Positions 54,000 to 64,000 of a DNA stretch of 64,000 nucleotides are shown here, piece by piece. The notes beneath the pieces are model-generated. The model ran no database searches and was not told where the DNA came from. It saw nothing but the letters and a program-made list of their open reading frames with translations. The position numbers were made by a program, and so were the translations under genes. The stretch covers positions 3,117,593 to 3,181,592 of the forward strand of contig OY755242.1 in the NCBI GenBank assembly GCA_963576725.1. The letters run 5' to 3'. Source of the DNA: Azorinus chamasolen (taxonomy: Eukaryota; Mollusca; Bivalvia; Cardiida; Solecurtidae). The number at the start of each line of letters is the position of its first letter. Position 1 is the first letter of the stretch.

Positions 54000-55000
54000 A
54001 ATGAAAATTTATAAAGTAGCCATTCATCTATCTGTTCATGAGATAAACGATTGATAATTATTTAGTACTCGCCTACACAAATGCAATACGAAATATGTGG
54101 GTTTTCAAACAAGTGTTAGCGACTGAATTCATATTGAAAACTTGCGGACTGTTAACTACGTTGCGTGGAACTGGAGGCGGCCATATTGAATAGCATATGA
54201 CAATGACCCCATTATTAATCATGCATGTCCGTTTGGTGTTTTAGCGTAAACAAGGTATACCCATACCAGACCGCTCCTGTAGGAAAAAGGGTCTGCTCAG
54301 TTTGCTAACTGAATTTGATAGATTGTTTTCTTTACTTTCCAAAATGGCTACGATGCCCCCGCATTTCATATTTGTAATAAATACAGAATAGGGAAAGGGA
54401 TAAATGAAATGTTAAATACAAAGTTTATTTATTGAATAAATATATTTGACATCAAATTTTACATCCTTTGTAAAACTAGTTTAAACATTTCCCTCATATA
54501 CACACGCTTTTTCATGCATTTGCATGATTTGCTTCACGTTGAATGGGTGTCCCTTGTTTCTCAATATATTCTTAACCCTCTTTCGTCATATGAACGCCTT
54601 TTCACGAATATGCAAAAAGAGAAGACCAAGATCAGAGGCTCCTAAAGGATCAGGGTATGTTATGTTTGCTTATGAAATCATATATCTGGTTCTATAGTTT
54701 CCGCCAAAGTAAAAAAGGCATGGAAAGGATTAAACTTAAAACAATGACTAACTGTTTGATATGCATATATATTAGAGATGAATGACAGCTCGTCGTGAGA
54801 TAATGAAACGGCAGTCGTCGTCCAAAGAGACAGTAAACCTTTTTAACTCTTGAATACTCTAACAAGAATTCGTGAATTTTCAATTAGAATAATTTTCTGT
54901 CTGACATTTGACCACTGGTCCTAGTCAAAATAGCAGAAACTGTGGAATCAGATTTATTTTGTTTCAAATCAACCATGATTAATTATTCTGAAAGTGGGAT
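54000..55000. other. Spacer with MITE fragments
   Basis: Cores at 54255-54306 and 54617-54668 are partial; TTTCCCTCATATACACACGC at 54488. Nothing else is seen. Confidence 0.45.
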
Positions 55001-55009
55001 ACACTTCGA

Positions 55010-55160
55010 AAGCAAAAGTGGCAATGCGAAATGAGAAAATGGCAGACTTTTTATTGAGTCTATTCATGAGAAGTAATTAAAAGTGCAACACTACTCACAC
55101 CCATACCAAGGCTTAAGCAGAATTAAATTTTCAAAACTAAACACATCAAAACTAATGATC
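55010..55160 (+). repeat. TTTATTGAGTCTATTCATGAG repeat
   Basis: It contains CTTCGAAAGCAAAAGTGGCA, TTTTTATTGAGTCTATTCA and CATCAAAACTAATGATCC, in the same order as 63825-63945. A related stretch lies in the DIRS minus arm (about 44110-43990). Confidence 0.6.
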
Positions 55161-55559
55161 CCGACAGACCAGAAAATCTAACAACACTGAAAATTAACTA
55201 CGGTGTGACTTTGTGTAACCCTGTCTACTCTGTTTGTAGTGGTGTGGAAGGCGTCACTAATCCCTATCGACTACGCCGAAAGGGACTATAGGTGTTGCAT
55301 TTTATCCATCTGTCTGTCAGCCAGTCAGTCATACTTCGGTTTTCCGGACTTTTGCTAAATCCTTACTGATTTACAGAATATTGAAGTGATATTTGGTATT
55401 TAGCTTAATTATAATGAACTACAGATCAATGCTGGATATGTTACGCTACGTTGAATATTTCACGATATTACAGCAGTTGGGCTCTATATACAATCTCAGA
55501 AAAGTTTAACCGGTAGGGGTCTACGGCATTGCCTTCAATGCTCCCATATATTTATTATG

Positions 55560-55940
55560 AGTTAAATAGACAGAGAGATATAGAGAGAAAAAGACAGATG
55601 AACGGAGGTAGGAAGGGATAGAGAAAGTCAGACAGAGAAAGAAATATTGACAGAATGAGCGCTGAAGACACAAAGACGGCAATATCGACAACGAGTCAGA
55701 CAGACATAATGAGAGAAAGAAAAAAACAGGGAGAGAAAGAGAGAGACATACATAGAGAGACAGAGAGGAAAAATGTAGTCAGAAAAAGAGAATTGGAGAG
55801 AGAGAAAATAGAGATAGAGACAGGCGCATAGAGAGATTCACACGAAAGAGACACAGAAATCCAGAGAGAGACAGAGGGGAGAGAGAAAGAGGGATATCAG
55901 ACAGACAGGCAGACTAACAAATAGCAGACGAGAAAGACAG
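55560..55940. repeat. GA-rich simple sequence
   Basis: GAGAGAAAGAGAGAGACA-type purine sequence over about 380 bp. Confidence 0.9.
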
Positions 55941-55959
55941 ATACACAAACATGGGTTGA

Positions 55960-56770
55960 CTTCGATATCGCAATGTTTTGACTGTTTGCAATATATTGTA
56001 CTTTATCGCAATATATCATAATACGGATTAAATGTATTGCAATGCGGATTGACTGCGCTGTTTCAATACTGAACAAAAAGTGTCACAATATATTGTAATA
56101 TCGCTTGACCGTGTCACAATATGTTACAATATGGTTTGATTATGTGTAATACATTCCGATTCGGGGTGATTATATCATAGTATATTGCAATATTGGATGA
56201 ATGTATCACACTATATTGCAATATGATTTGACTGTGTCACAATATATTGATTGACAATATTGGAATAAGACAATATATTGCAAAATGGGCTGACTGTATT
56301 GTAAAATTGCAATAAAGTGCAATGTTGGTTGATTGTATCACAATACAGAGTAATATCAGTTGACTGTGTCGCAATAGTTTGAATAGGAGTATTGACTGTA
56401 TTGCACTATATTGCAATAATATTGGACTGCATTGCAATTTACTGTAATGTGAGTTTACTCTATCCAAATATATTGCAATATGGGTTGTCTATTGCAATAT
56501 ATTTCAAAATGAAATGACTGTACTTCAATATGTTTTGACAGTATTGTGAATGAATGTACATCAATATATTTCAGTGTAGGTGAAATATCGTTATATATTT
56601 CAACATTGATTAGATATGTCACAATGTATTGCAATATGGTTTGACTGTATTGTAGTATCGTCTGACAGTATCGTAATGTCAATGACTGTATTGCGGTATA
56701 TGACATCGTGTGTCGATGGTATTGCAGTATATTTACAGATGGACTGTATTGTCATATATTGCAATATGGA
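55960..56770. repeat. Degenerate satellite of TTGCAATAT palindromes
   Basis: ATTGCAATATATTGCAATAT (self-complementary half-words) alternates with (GG)TTGACTGTATT(G). Spacing is irregular, about 30-60 bp. Confidence 0.7.
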
Positions 56771-57317
56771 TCTTGCCTTGATCGTTGCACCTCTAGTACT
56801 AGTATAAGCACGCGTGCCGCTATAATTCTCAAGCCATCGAAATAAACATAAACTGACTGTCTGATCATGTTGTCCAAAGCAAGTTGAAGAAACCTCCACT
56901 TTGAATCTGAAAAAGATAATAGTTTAAGCAAACACAAAAGAAAAAGCTACATGCATGTATGTCTCAAAGATCAGGATTTGAAGTTCCTTAATAACTGTAG
57001 AGCATCTTGAACTTTCAACTATTATCGTAGATGTGAAAGTACTGTTATGTACAACGCATTAAATTTCCACACGTATGTAAGTACGTCTACAGATTCAAAA
57101 ACAAACTCTCGAAATAATTAACCTTGCTGTTCAAATATAATGTCTTCTCAAAATTGTCACTAGTGTTATGATGGCTATTTCGGATTTGATCAATCTTTTG
57201 ACTAGTTACCGTCAAACAAAATGGACAGACGCCAGGTTACTGGGTGTCGCTTATGGATCAAAAAGTTTTTGCTATTGTGTTTAGAGATGTTTGTCACTTT
57301 TTCGACTGTACATGTAA

Positions 57318-57556
57318 CCATTAAACCTCCTCCATTGATAACTATGTATATAATATAATGACGTCATTAATATTAATAACAATAATTTGTTATAACAGCA
57401 GATGGAAACAGGTAAGCTTGGCCATGGCAGAAACTGTAGAATCACATTTATATTATATCACAAACAAACAGAGTAGACTCTTATAGGAGCCGTCTGATCT
57501 CGGTCTACTCTTTGTAAAAAGGCATAGCAATGTGTATTTATGGAGTAATGTTTTAA
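57318..57556. mobile_element. Near-complete palindromic MITE copy
   Basis: Left CCATTAAACCTCCTCCATTG, then ATAATGACGTCATTAATATT, GCCATGGCAGAAACTGTAGA, core 57466-57513, and right TTTATGGAGTAATGTTTTAA. Confidence 0.65.
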
Positions 57557-57799
57557 GGCTTTATTCCATAAATACACCCTTTAATACCGTAGACCAAGCT
57601 CAGACTGCTCGCATAAGAATTGCCTAATCAGGGTTTGATTTATTATAACTTTTATTTTACAGTTAGGTTTTGCCATTGCCAAATATTTTGATGTTCTTAT
57701 GCCACAAATATTTTCTTAATTAGACATTCATGATTTCTAACATGACTACTCATATATTAAATATTTACAAAGGTGTTTAGAGTATAACCGGATCAAATG

Positions 57800-58215
57800 T
57801 TGTCAACCTTGCTATCTGCATGAGCATAGAAGATCAAGTCAGGGTCTAGAGTAAACTCTCTAATGACCAGATCAAAATGTGTCTATCATTCTGTCTGCGT
57901 GGGCAGTGTAGACCAAGACAGGATCAAGAGCTAACTCCCTAATGACAAGATCAAAATGTGTGTACCTTTTGAATCTATCTGTGTAGGCAGTGTAGACCAC
58001 GACAGGGCTAAAGTAAACTCTATAATTACCAGATCAAAATACGTCTGCCATTATGTCTGTGTAGACAGTGTAGACCAAGAGAGGATCTAGAGTAAACTCT
58101 CTAATTATCAGATCAACATTTGTCTACATTTCAGTGTCAAAATCTGTCTGTATTTCCATCTGTGATGGCAGTGCAGAAATGTGTCTATCTGTCCGTCTGT
58201 GTTGGCAATGTCGAT
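57800..58215. repeat. ~80-bp minisatellite
   Basis: GACCAGATCAAAATGTGTCT and GGCAGTGTAGACCAAGACAG alternate, with AGATCAA(A/C)AT starts near 57865, 57941, 58027 and 58108. Confidence 0.8.
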
Positions 58216-58259
58216 CAAGACACATGTTATAGTCTTATGGATAAAATAAATAGGAGGGG

Positions 58260-58960
58260 AAGTGACCGTCAGGATCCAAACTGTTTGTTACTGTTACTGG
58301 GTTTTTAAACTAATAAAATAAAAACTGTAGTAGACGACAAAAGTTGCACACGACCAAATTTGGCAGCGAAAGGGTTAAATGAACTATTAAGCGATTCCTC
58401 GCGTTACATACTCTCCAGAGGGTTTCTCCGATTGTGGAAAAGCGTCTCTATCCGAACGACCCTTTCGTATGGTCAAATGCGAGGATCCAATTCCACCATA
58501 TCTGAGTTTGATAAAAAGTATATGAGGCAGCGATACAGTTGGTGCAATTTAAGATACTCTGTCTCAACTTTGGCATTGTTATTGAGTCCACTATGCTTCG
58601 TAAAACGCACTAAATCGGAGCTTGTTAAATATTTAGCTGCCAATGTCGCTTCTGTAATTACCTATGCATAGTTTGGATCCAGATGAGACGCCGAGTAATG
58701 GTTTTGAAAGAACAGTGGACAAAATTAGAACAAATGCTAGTTATAGCAGATGACAAATTTTGCAGACGATAAAATTTGGCAGCGAAAGAATCATAGACAT
58801 ATACATACATAAAAGTATGTGAATGCCTCTGGTGTAACAGAGTCTTTTAAGATTATTGAAACTGGTAACATACTTAAAGATGTTGGTGAAACCGGGCCCA
58901 GATATCCATATACTCCTGTAGGAGCAATGTGATAAGGGTCTGCTCTGTTTATTAAGAAAC
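58260..58960. repeat. MITE-like fragments with GGATCCAAACTG ends
   Basis: GGATCCAAACTGTTTGTTAC and AATTTGGCAGCGAAAGGGTT (58263-58378) recur in similar form at 58664-58795 (GTTTGGATCCAGATGAGACG, TTTGGCAGCGAAAG). A palindromic core lies at 58900-58952. The intervening 58380-58670 is unassigned. Confidence 0.45.
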
Positions 58961-59259
58961 TGACCATGCAGGCGCATGCATCTTTATCTGTAGCTCTGTT
59001 AGAACATGCATGGAATTCAGGAATACATGTTCAGGAGGCGAATGTATCAAATTACATTATTATTTGTTTGTAATATCATTTTCAAAGAACATTACACAAA
59101 TTTAGTCGCGTTAACGAAATAGATGTGTTGTACAAATAGACATGACTGGGCGGATGACATATTTATTCCTGACGTGTCCGGTATCATGCGCAAGGAAATA
59201 TTAATGTACAAACACGTGTATATTTTTATCTAGTTCGGTTTACTTATATCAGATGAAGG

Positions 59260-59281
59260 ATTAGTGATTGCCCTACTTTTC
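59260..59281. repeat. Left arm of a distant inverted repeat
   Basis: AGTGATTGCCCTACTTTTC is found in exact reverse complement at about 61855-61873. The 2.6 kb between contains no transposase. Confidence 0.45.
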
Positions 59282-59599
59282 CATCCAATCAACGAGCCGT
59301 ATTCTTGACATTTTTCAGACTCAAATCCTCATAAATTTTATAAAATCGACTCTAACTTTCGAAGACAAACCTTCCAGTGCGCATGTGCAACAAAACTCCG
59401 CCCACTACTAGACAAAACGAGTTGCTATGTAATGCCGTTATCGACACGCGAACGAGTGTACACACAAGCAAGTGTTCATGTGTGTAGACCGTGGAGAGGA
59501 AGACTGTATGAAAACAACTGAGAGGCAGAATTATAGATCTAGTAATTGGGCTACCGTGGACTAAAAAAGACAAAATAAACCGAGAAACATCCAACCTAT

Positions 59600-60140
59600 T
59601 GAAGCAGAATTGTTGAAAAAGGACTAATGTAAATAAGCAAATAAATTCAGGAAAAAAGAAAAACCTGTAGATTCTATTTGAAACCGTAATCCCTTCCCTG
59701 TAATCTTTTAAATTTAAGCCTTCACCTCTTTATTCTTATTTCAGTAATAAATCTGCCCATAATGAATGCTTAATATTAATAAGCTGTATTATATTGGGTT
59801 TCGGTAGCAGTGAAGATTTAAATCTGTGTAAACCGAGTAGACGTAGTCCTTCAAAAAAGACCCTATTCTCATCTTTATCCTTTGTCTGTCATTCTCCTAC
59901 ACATTCTTTCTCGTTTTCTTTTTTTCCCACACTTTGTTTTTGTTATATACTTACTAACTGTATGTCATGTATTTTTCGCCATTGTATTTTGATTGTGCAC
60001 AATTTTGTAGGGGGAGGGTCGAAACTAACGTTGTCAGAACTTGTGACCCAACCCCATTTCCTATATATGTATAGAATGGAAATAAAATATGTTTAAACTA
60101 TTTGGGTCTACAAAGGAAGTGGCAGTCTGCAGCTTCGTAA
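59600..60140. other. Unassigned spacer
   Basis: I recognise no feature here. Confidence 0.35.
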
Positions 60141-60150
60141 GAATTAGAAA

Positions 60151-60216
60151 CAGAGCAGACAAAAATCAGACAGCTCCTATAGCAGTTGTCTGATCTGGGT
60201 CTACTCTGTTTGCAAA
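60151..60216. repeat. Palindromic MITE core
   Basis: AACAGAGCAGACAAAAATCA / GTCTGATCTGGGTCTACTCT around CAGCTCCTATAGCAGTT. Confidence 0.65.
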
Positions 60217-60604
60217 GAGTATGTGCTTAAAGAGTATCAACTTATAGAAATGTACGAAGATATTTGTAAGTCATTAGAAAGCAGAACATCAGTCAGACAA
60301 TCGCAATGTACACTGGATATGGATATTAGCTCACATTTATACCTGTTTTCCCACTCACTCACTCACTCACTCACTGACAAGATTGCAAACTCAAAGTTAT
60401 CTCGCCAATGCCTTGAACCAACAGTTTATGTAGAGAGATGTGTTAACAGTCTCCTGGAAGCGGGCGTGCCCGATTCCGATAGTTGCGAAAATTACCAAAG
60501 TACTCAAACCACTCAGATTAAAAAAACAACAAACAAAAACAAGCCCAAACAACAATTAGCTTAGCAATACACTGTCGAGATCTTGCATATTAGAAACATC
60601 TATC

Positions 60605-61040
60605 CTTCCTAAAATACGATGTTTTCGGATCTAAACTGTTTAAGAGTAGGCACTAACATTATACATGTACTGACATAGCAGATCCAGACCAAAAATCCTC
60701 GCTGTTAAAGGCTTGGCATTTGATTTCGATCTAAACTGTTTAAGAGTAACATAGCAGAACCATACTAACGATCCTCACTGTTAAAGGTTTGGCATTTGAT
60801 TTGGATGTAAACTGTTTACGAGAAACATAGGAGTTCCAGACTAAAGATCGACACTGTTTAAGGCTTGGCATTTGATTTCGATCTAAACTGTTTCACGGTA
60901 ACAGAACTGATCCGCTCTGTTAAACGTTTAGCATTTGATTTGTATCTAAACTGCTTAAAAGTAGGCTAGCATCCCAGATCCGGACACCAGACCAACTCTG
61001 TGCGGCATTTGATTTGGATCAAATCTGTCTCCTTTAGTTT
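60605..61040. repeat. Five-unit minisatellite (GATCTAAACTGTTTAAGAG)
   Basis: The words (G)ATCTAAACTGTTTAAGAGT and GTTAAAGG(C/T)TTGGCATTTGA repeat with units of roughly 60-105 bp. Ends have the same GGATC..AAACTGT word as the MITE-like arms elsewhere. Confidence 0.7.
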
Positions 61041-61393
61041 TGTTCTAGTACTGCCATTACTTTGATCAATATTTCAGGCGATTTCGTTAAAAAAATCTGA
61101 TTTTTTTATTTACACGTTCTATTATGGCGAACGTTTTGAATGACATCCGTACATTGGGTTGTATTTTTGGAATTTTGTTAGTCGGACAAGGTAGTTGAAA
61201 GAAACAAATGCTTTTTTATACGTAGACCAAATCATTTCATTTTGTTATACCGCAATTTAAGCCAAAATCCTACTACGCGTTTCAATAGCGCAGATTCTAG
61301 TTTTGCTACGTGAAAATAAAGCATTATATTTAGACGTAGCTTGCATGATAATATACCGTTGATAAAAAAGCAAGCGGATGTCTAAAGTTTTTG

Positions 61394-61500
61394 GACTAGA
61401 GTAGACCCAGATCAGACAGCATAGGAGCTTCTGATCTTGGTCGTCTCGGCTTGCAAAGTGGTCCACAGACGTCACTTACTATAAAGTAAAGGGTTATCAG
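61394..61500. repeat. Palindromic MITE, right half
   Basis: TAGAGTAGACCCAGATCAGA, CATAGGAGCTTCTGATCTTG and a terminal AAAGTAAAGGGTTAT. Confidence 0.6.
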
Positions 61501-61825
61501 TCTGTTAGCCCGTTGCCAGATAGCAGGTCAAAAGACACATTGTTGTCAGCCATTATTATTTGGACTCCAGTAAAATTATGTAAAAGATGTTTTACACACA
61601 GATGGTGAATATTTGATTACGTGACAAAGCCAAATAAGGCAATGTTTACAAGAAAAAGGCGCGAAACCAGTTTCACTGTGTAGGATTTTCAAAACATAAG
61701 CACGTGGGCAAATTAACAAAGACGACGTTTGTTTGATTGGTGGGTTTTCTGAGTATTTTGCATAAACGGATGTGGGTTTAAATGGACCATAATCACGTGA
61801 CCATATATAAGTTTATCATTGCTCA

Positions 61826-61962
61826 GTGGGCTGGGCTTATAAACTCGGCCTGTTGAAAAGTAGGGCAATCACTAAATCGGTTAGAGCTTATAAACTTCGC
61901 TTCGCTCGCGTTATCGGCCGTCTTATTTTCGAAGACAGCAGTTTATAAGCTCTAACCTATAC
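61826..61962. repeat. Inverted-repeat cluster (GCTTATAAAC arms)
   Basis: GGTTAGAGCTTATAAAC (61879-61895) faces GTTTATAAGCTCTAACC (61943-61959). The distant inverted-repeat arm GAAAAGTAGGGCAATCACT lies just upstream. Confidence 0.6.
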
Positions 61963-61995
61963 ATAGATGTACCATGCATAGAAAATGGCGTATTA

Positions 61996-62500
61996 TTGTC
62001 TTCACGGGAGGGCAGATATCCTAATTGTTTATCGGACTTTTTCCTGTCCTTTGGATTATGTTCATTTGCATTTGAAGTCGCTTATAATATGTTCATACCA
62101 TTTAATCCAGTGTATAGTCTAATACATAAACAATTGATGTTATCATGCGCCAGAAAGTGTAAATTTATAAATACATGTGTATATCTGAATTACAAAATGA
62201 CTTTGTCACTCTGTGATATGAATGCATCACAGCCGTTTGAAAGTGGCACAAGCTGTCCAGGAAATTTATTAATCAGCAATCCGACGTAAACCCTGTTGAT
62301 GCACCGAAATGTTCTATATCTGAAACAAATGTGTGCAACAATTTCAATAAAACCAATGCGGAATTGCTAACTTCCTAGGCTCTGAAACAACTCTTAAGTG
62401 CAAACCAACTTTTGAAATAGACTGGAAAAGAACTACCAAATGCACGGAGGACGGTGTCTAGTCCACCCATGGGATTTGCAAAAAGACATGCCAAGGTTTC
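61996..62500 (+). pseudogene. Decayed secreted Cys-rich protein (PAN/sushi-like), tentative
   Basis: One frame reads SCARKCKFINTCVYLNYKMT and LSLCDMNAS, resembling a PAN-type C-x3-C-x5-C spacing, then CSISETNVCNNFNKTNAE. In the next frame FLGSETTLKCKPTFEIDWKR, TTKCTEDGV, a TAG where sushi domains have Trp, and THGICKKTCQGF follow. So at least one frame change and one stop interrupt it. No splice sites are obvious between the parts, which could mean a processed copy. Domain calls are by eye from Cys spacing and are weak. Confidence 0.35.
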
Positions 62501-63069
62501 TAACTCGCACAGCATAATATGATGTCCGTGTCCCAAATAGAGGTTATGATGATCTCTTCGGTATTTAGTGATATTAAAGTTGTAACTCTACCATATTATA
62601 AAGGTACAAACATTACTTAAGCATGTACAGGTTGCTCAGTGCTCAAGGGTCTCGAGAAGATAGAATATGTAAATGGAAAGTGGAGCCGATTTGCAATATA
62701 TATATCGGTACCATGCACGAACCTTATGTCGCTACAGTGATTGCATCGAAACAAATTCCGAATACAGATATTGTAGATGTATGTGCAAACTTGGACTTTC
62801 ACATGCTCCCTGTGACCGTTCTTGTATTGCTGTTTATTATCATATAGCGATACATTTCAAAGTGTTGACAATTTCGTTCTCTTTATGCAGAACAAGTACA
62901 TCTTCAAACATGTCAACACCAGCCAGCCAAGATTACGTGAAACTCGCATCAAACAAGAACTACATGTGTAAATTTGTTGATTACTACTTGACTTTAGGAG
63001 TCTGATTTTTTAAATGAAATTCCAGACAGATATGTGCAAAATTTATATTTAGCCTATAATAAAAAGGTC

Positions 63070-63290
63070 CAATTTTCAGAGCGACTCTTTGCTACGTGTG
63101 ATGTAAACCTTTAAAAACCTGTCACCAAACAAACATACAGTAAAAGTTCTAAAGCGACATACGGTTGATGTATTTTAAATTTTGATTTTGAAGACATCAA
63201 CCGTATGTCGCTTTAGGTCTTTACTGTATGTTTGTTTTGCGACAGGTTTTAAAAGTTTACATCACACGTAGCAAAGTCTCAAAATTGACT
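63070..63290. repeat. Foldback element, ~100-bp arms
   Basis: TTTGCTACGTGTGATGTAAA ... CGACATACGGTTGATGTA faces ACATCAACCGTATGTCGCTT ... TTTACATCACACGTAGCAAA across a 20-bp AT loop. Few arm mismatches. Confidence 0.85.
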
Positions 63291-63439
63291 GAATGAATCT
63301 ACAATTTCTGTCTCAGCCAAAACATTGTGTAGATCTGCCTTCATAAACAATTAGCTAATAAATATTCATGATGTCCTTAGTCCTATTATGATATTGACCA
63401 ATTCTCTCCTACTGACGCCTTTTTGCGCCTCTATAAAAT

Positions 63440-63612
63440 TCAATCTTTGAAACTATTGTCATAAGAAGAGCATTTGCTACATATGTGTAAATGCTATATT
63501 TATCGCAGTGGTTTCAAACTACGCAATTTCAAATTTCTCCTTTTCTATACTTTTCGGTAGATTAATTCAAGAGATGTGGTCTAAAAATAGTCTAGGAGGG
63601 AATAAGTTAACA
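63440..63612. repeat. Copy of the second TTAA MITE (GAGCATTTGCT family)
   Basis: AGAGCATTTGCTACATATGT and GTAAATGCTATATTTATCGC form the family palindrome, diverged; the right end AGGAGGGAATAAGTTAA resembles the terminus. Confidence 0.6.
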
Positions 63613-63664
63613 GAACAGCATAAAAACTGACGAATACATTAGCCCTTGCCAAAAATCAAATGAG

Positions 63665-63715
63665 TGGAATCTGGGTCCTAAAAAAGCCATCTGATCTGGG
63701 TCTTTCCCGTTTGCA
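63665..63715. repeat. Palindromic MITE core
   Basis: GGAATCTGGGTCCTAAAAAA / GCCATCTGATCTGGGTCTTT; eroded left arm. Confidence 0.45.
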
Positions 63716-63809
63716 ATTAGTACACATCTATGAAAGCATTGAGATCGGGGCCAAATATGTTTGTTTTTAAATAATATAAACACAGTTTCTGCCGTAGTCA
63801 TAAATTCTG

Positions 63810-63950
63810 AAAGTGGGTGATCCTTCGAAAATAAAAGTAGCAATGCCAAAATAGAAAATTGCAGACTCGGTTTTATTGAGTCTGTTCATGAGTAGCAACG
63901 GCTTAATTTTCAAAACTTATGCCATCAAAACTAATGATCCATAATTCATG
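63810..63950 (+). repeat. TTTTATTGAGTCTGTTCATGA repeat
   Basis: GGTGATCCTTCGAAAATAAA, TTGCAGACTCGGTTTTATTG and CATCAAAACTAATGATCC; partner of 55010-55160 and of part of the DIRS minus arm. GACTC and GAGTC can pair around the TTTTATT. Confidence 0.6.
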
Positions 63951-64000
63951 TGACTATACGTCATTATAAAAAATAAACTATTTATCATTCATAACGTCAT

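Noticed and set aside
58360..58671. 103-aa plus-strand frame
   Set aside because: It begins inside the GGCAGCGAAAGGGTTAA repeat; no domain is recognised.

Overview
The window is eukaryotic, AT-rich, and almost entirely repeats and transposable elements. The repeat vocabulary points to a bivalve mollusc, probably a heterodont (venerid-like) clam: elements opening ACAAGAGGGCC or ACAAGAGCACCGC, 145-170 bp internal tandem repeats, palindromic piggyBac-type MITEs, DIRS-like and Penelope-like retroelements, and a tRNA-derived SINE. This is inference from repeat style; no marker gene fixes the species. The only host coding sequence I can defend is one 101-nt minus-strand exon (16179-16279) that reads like the TFIID subunit TAF1.

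Layout. 1-1.9 kb: a Helentron/pearl-like non-autonomous element with a 145-bp array. 2.17-8.76 kb: a young, complete Gypsy-type LTR retrotransposon on the minus strand (LTRs 1206 bp, 4-bp TSD, PBS, PPT, intact gag, a textbook -1 frameshift site, protease, and an in-frame deletion of RT, RNase H and most of integrase). 8.8-12.2 kb: nested MITEs, an internally duplicated segment and a SINE with a paralogous empty site. 12.2-15.9 kb: nested Helentron-like elements and arrays dense in nuclear-receptor-type half-sites. 16.2 kb: the TAF1-like exon. 16.7-24.1 kb: MITEs, a 1.8-kb cluster of 28-bp-arm palindromes and another Helentron-like element. 25-30 kb: severely truncated 3' ends of a Penelope-like family (called P2 here). 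30.2-33.9 kb: a nearly complete Penelope-like element (P1) with RT plus GIY-YIG endonuclease, set in (TA)n. 35.9-36.4 kb: a BEL/Pao-like 5' fragment. 37-41 kb: two decayed P2 copies. 41.1-45.3 kb: two DIRS-like remnants in inverted orientation. 45.3-51 kb: satellites and a 1-kb GTA microsatellite. 52.1-54 kb: a good P2 copy broken by one stop. 54-64 kb: degenerate satellites, MITEs, a foldback and a decayed cysteine-rich pseudogene.

The strongest observations are: (1) four repeat families sharing one terminal architecture, with a base-pair covariation between the two ends of two copies; (2) the UUUAAAC slippery site with a correctly spaced stem-loop in a non-autonomous gag-pro LTR element; (3) tandem arrays in which each unit carries a cluster of TGACCT half-sites, six of them perfect IR3 palindromes; and (4) palindromic TTAA-flanked MITEs with a nested insertion whose empty site can be read from another copy.
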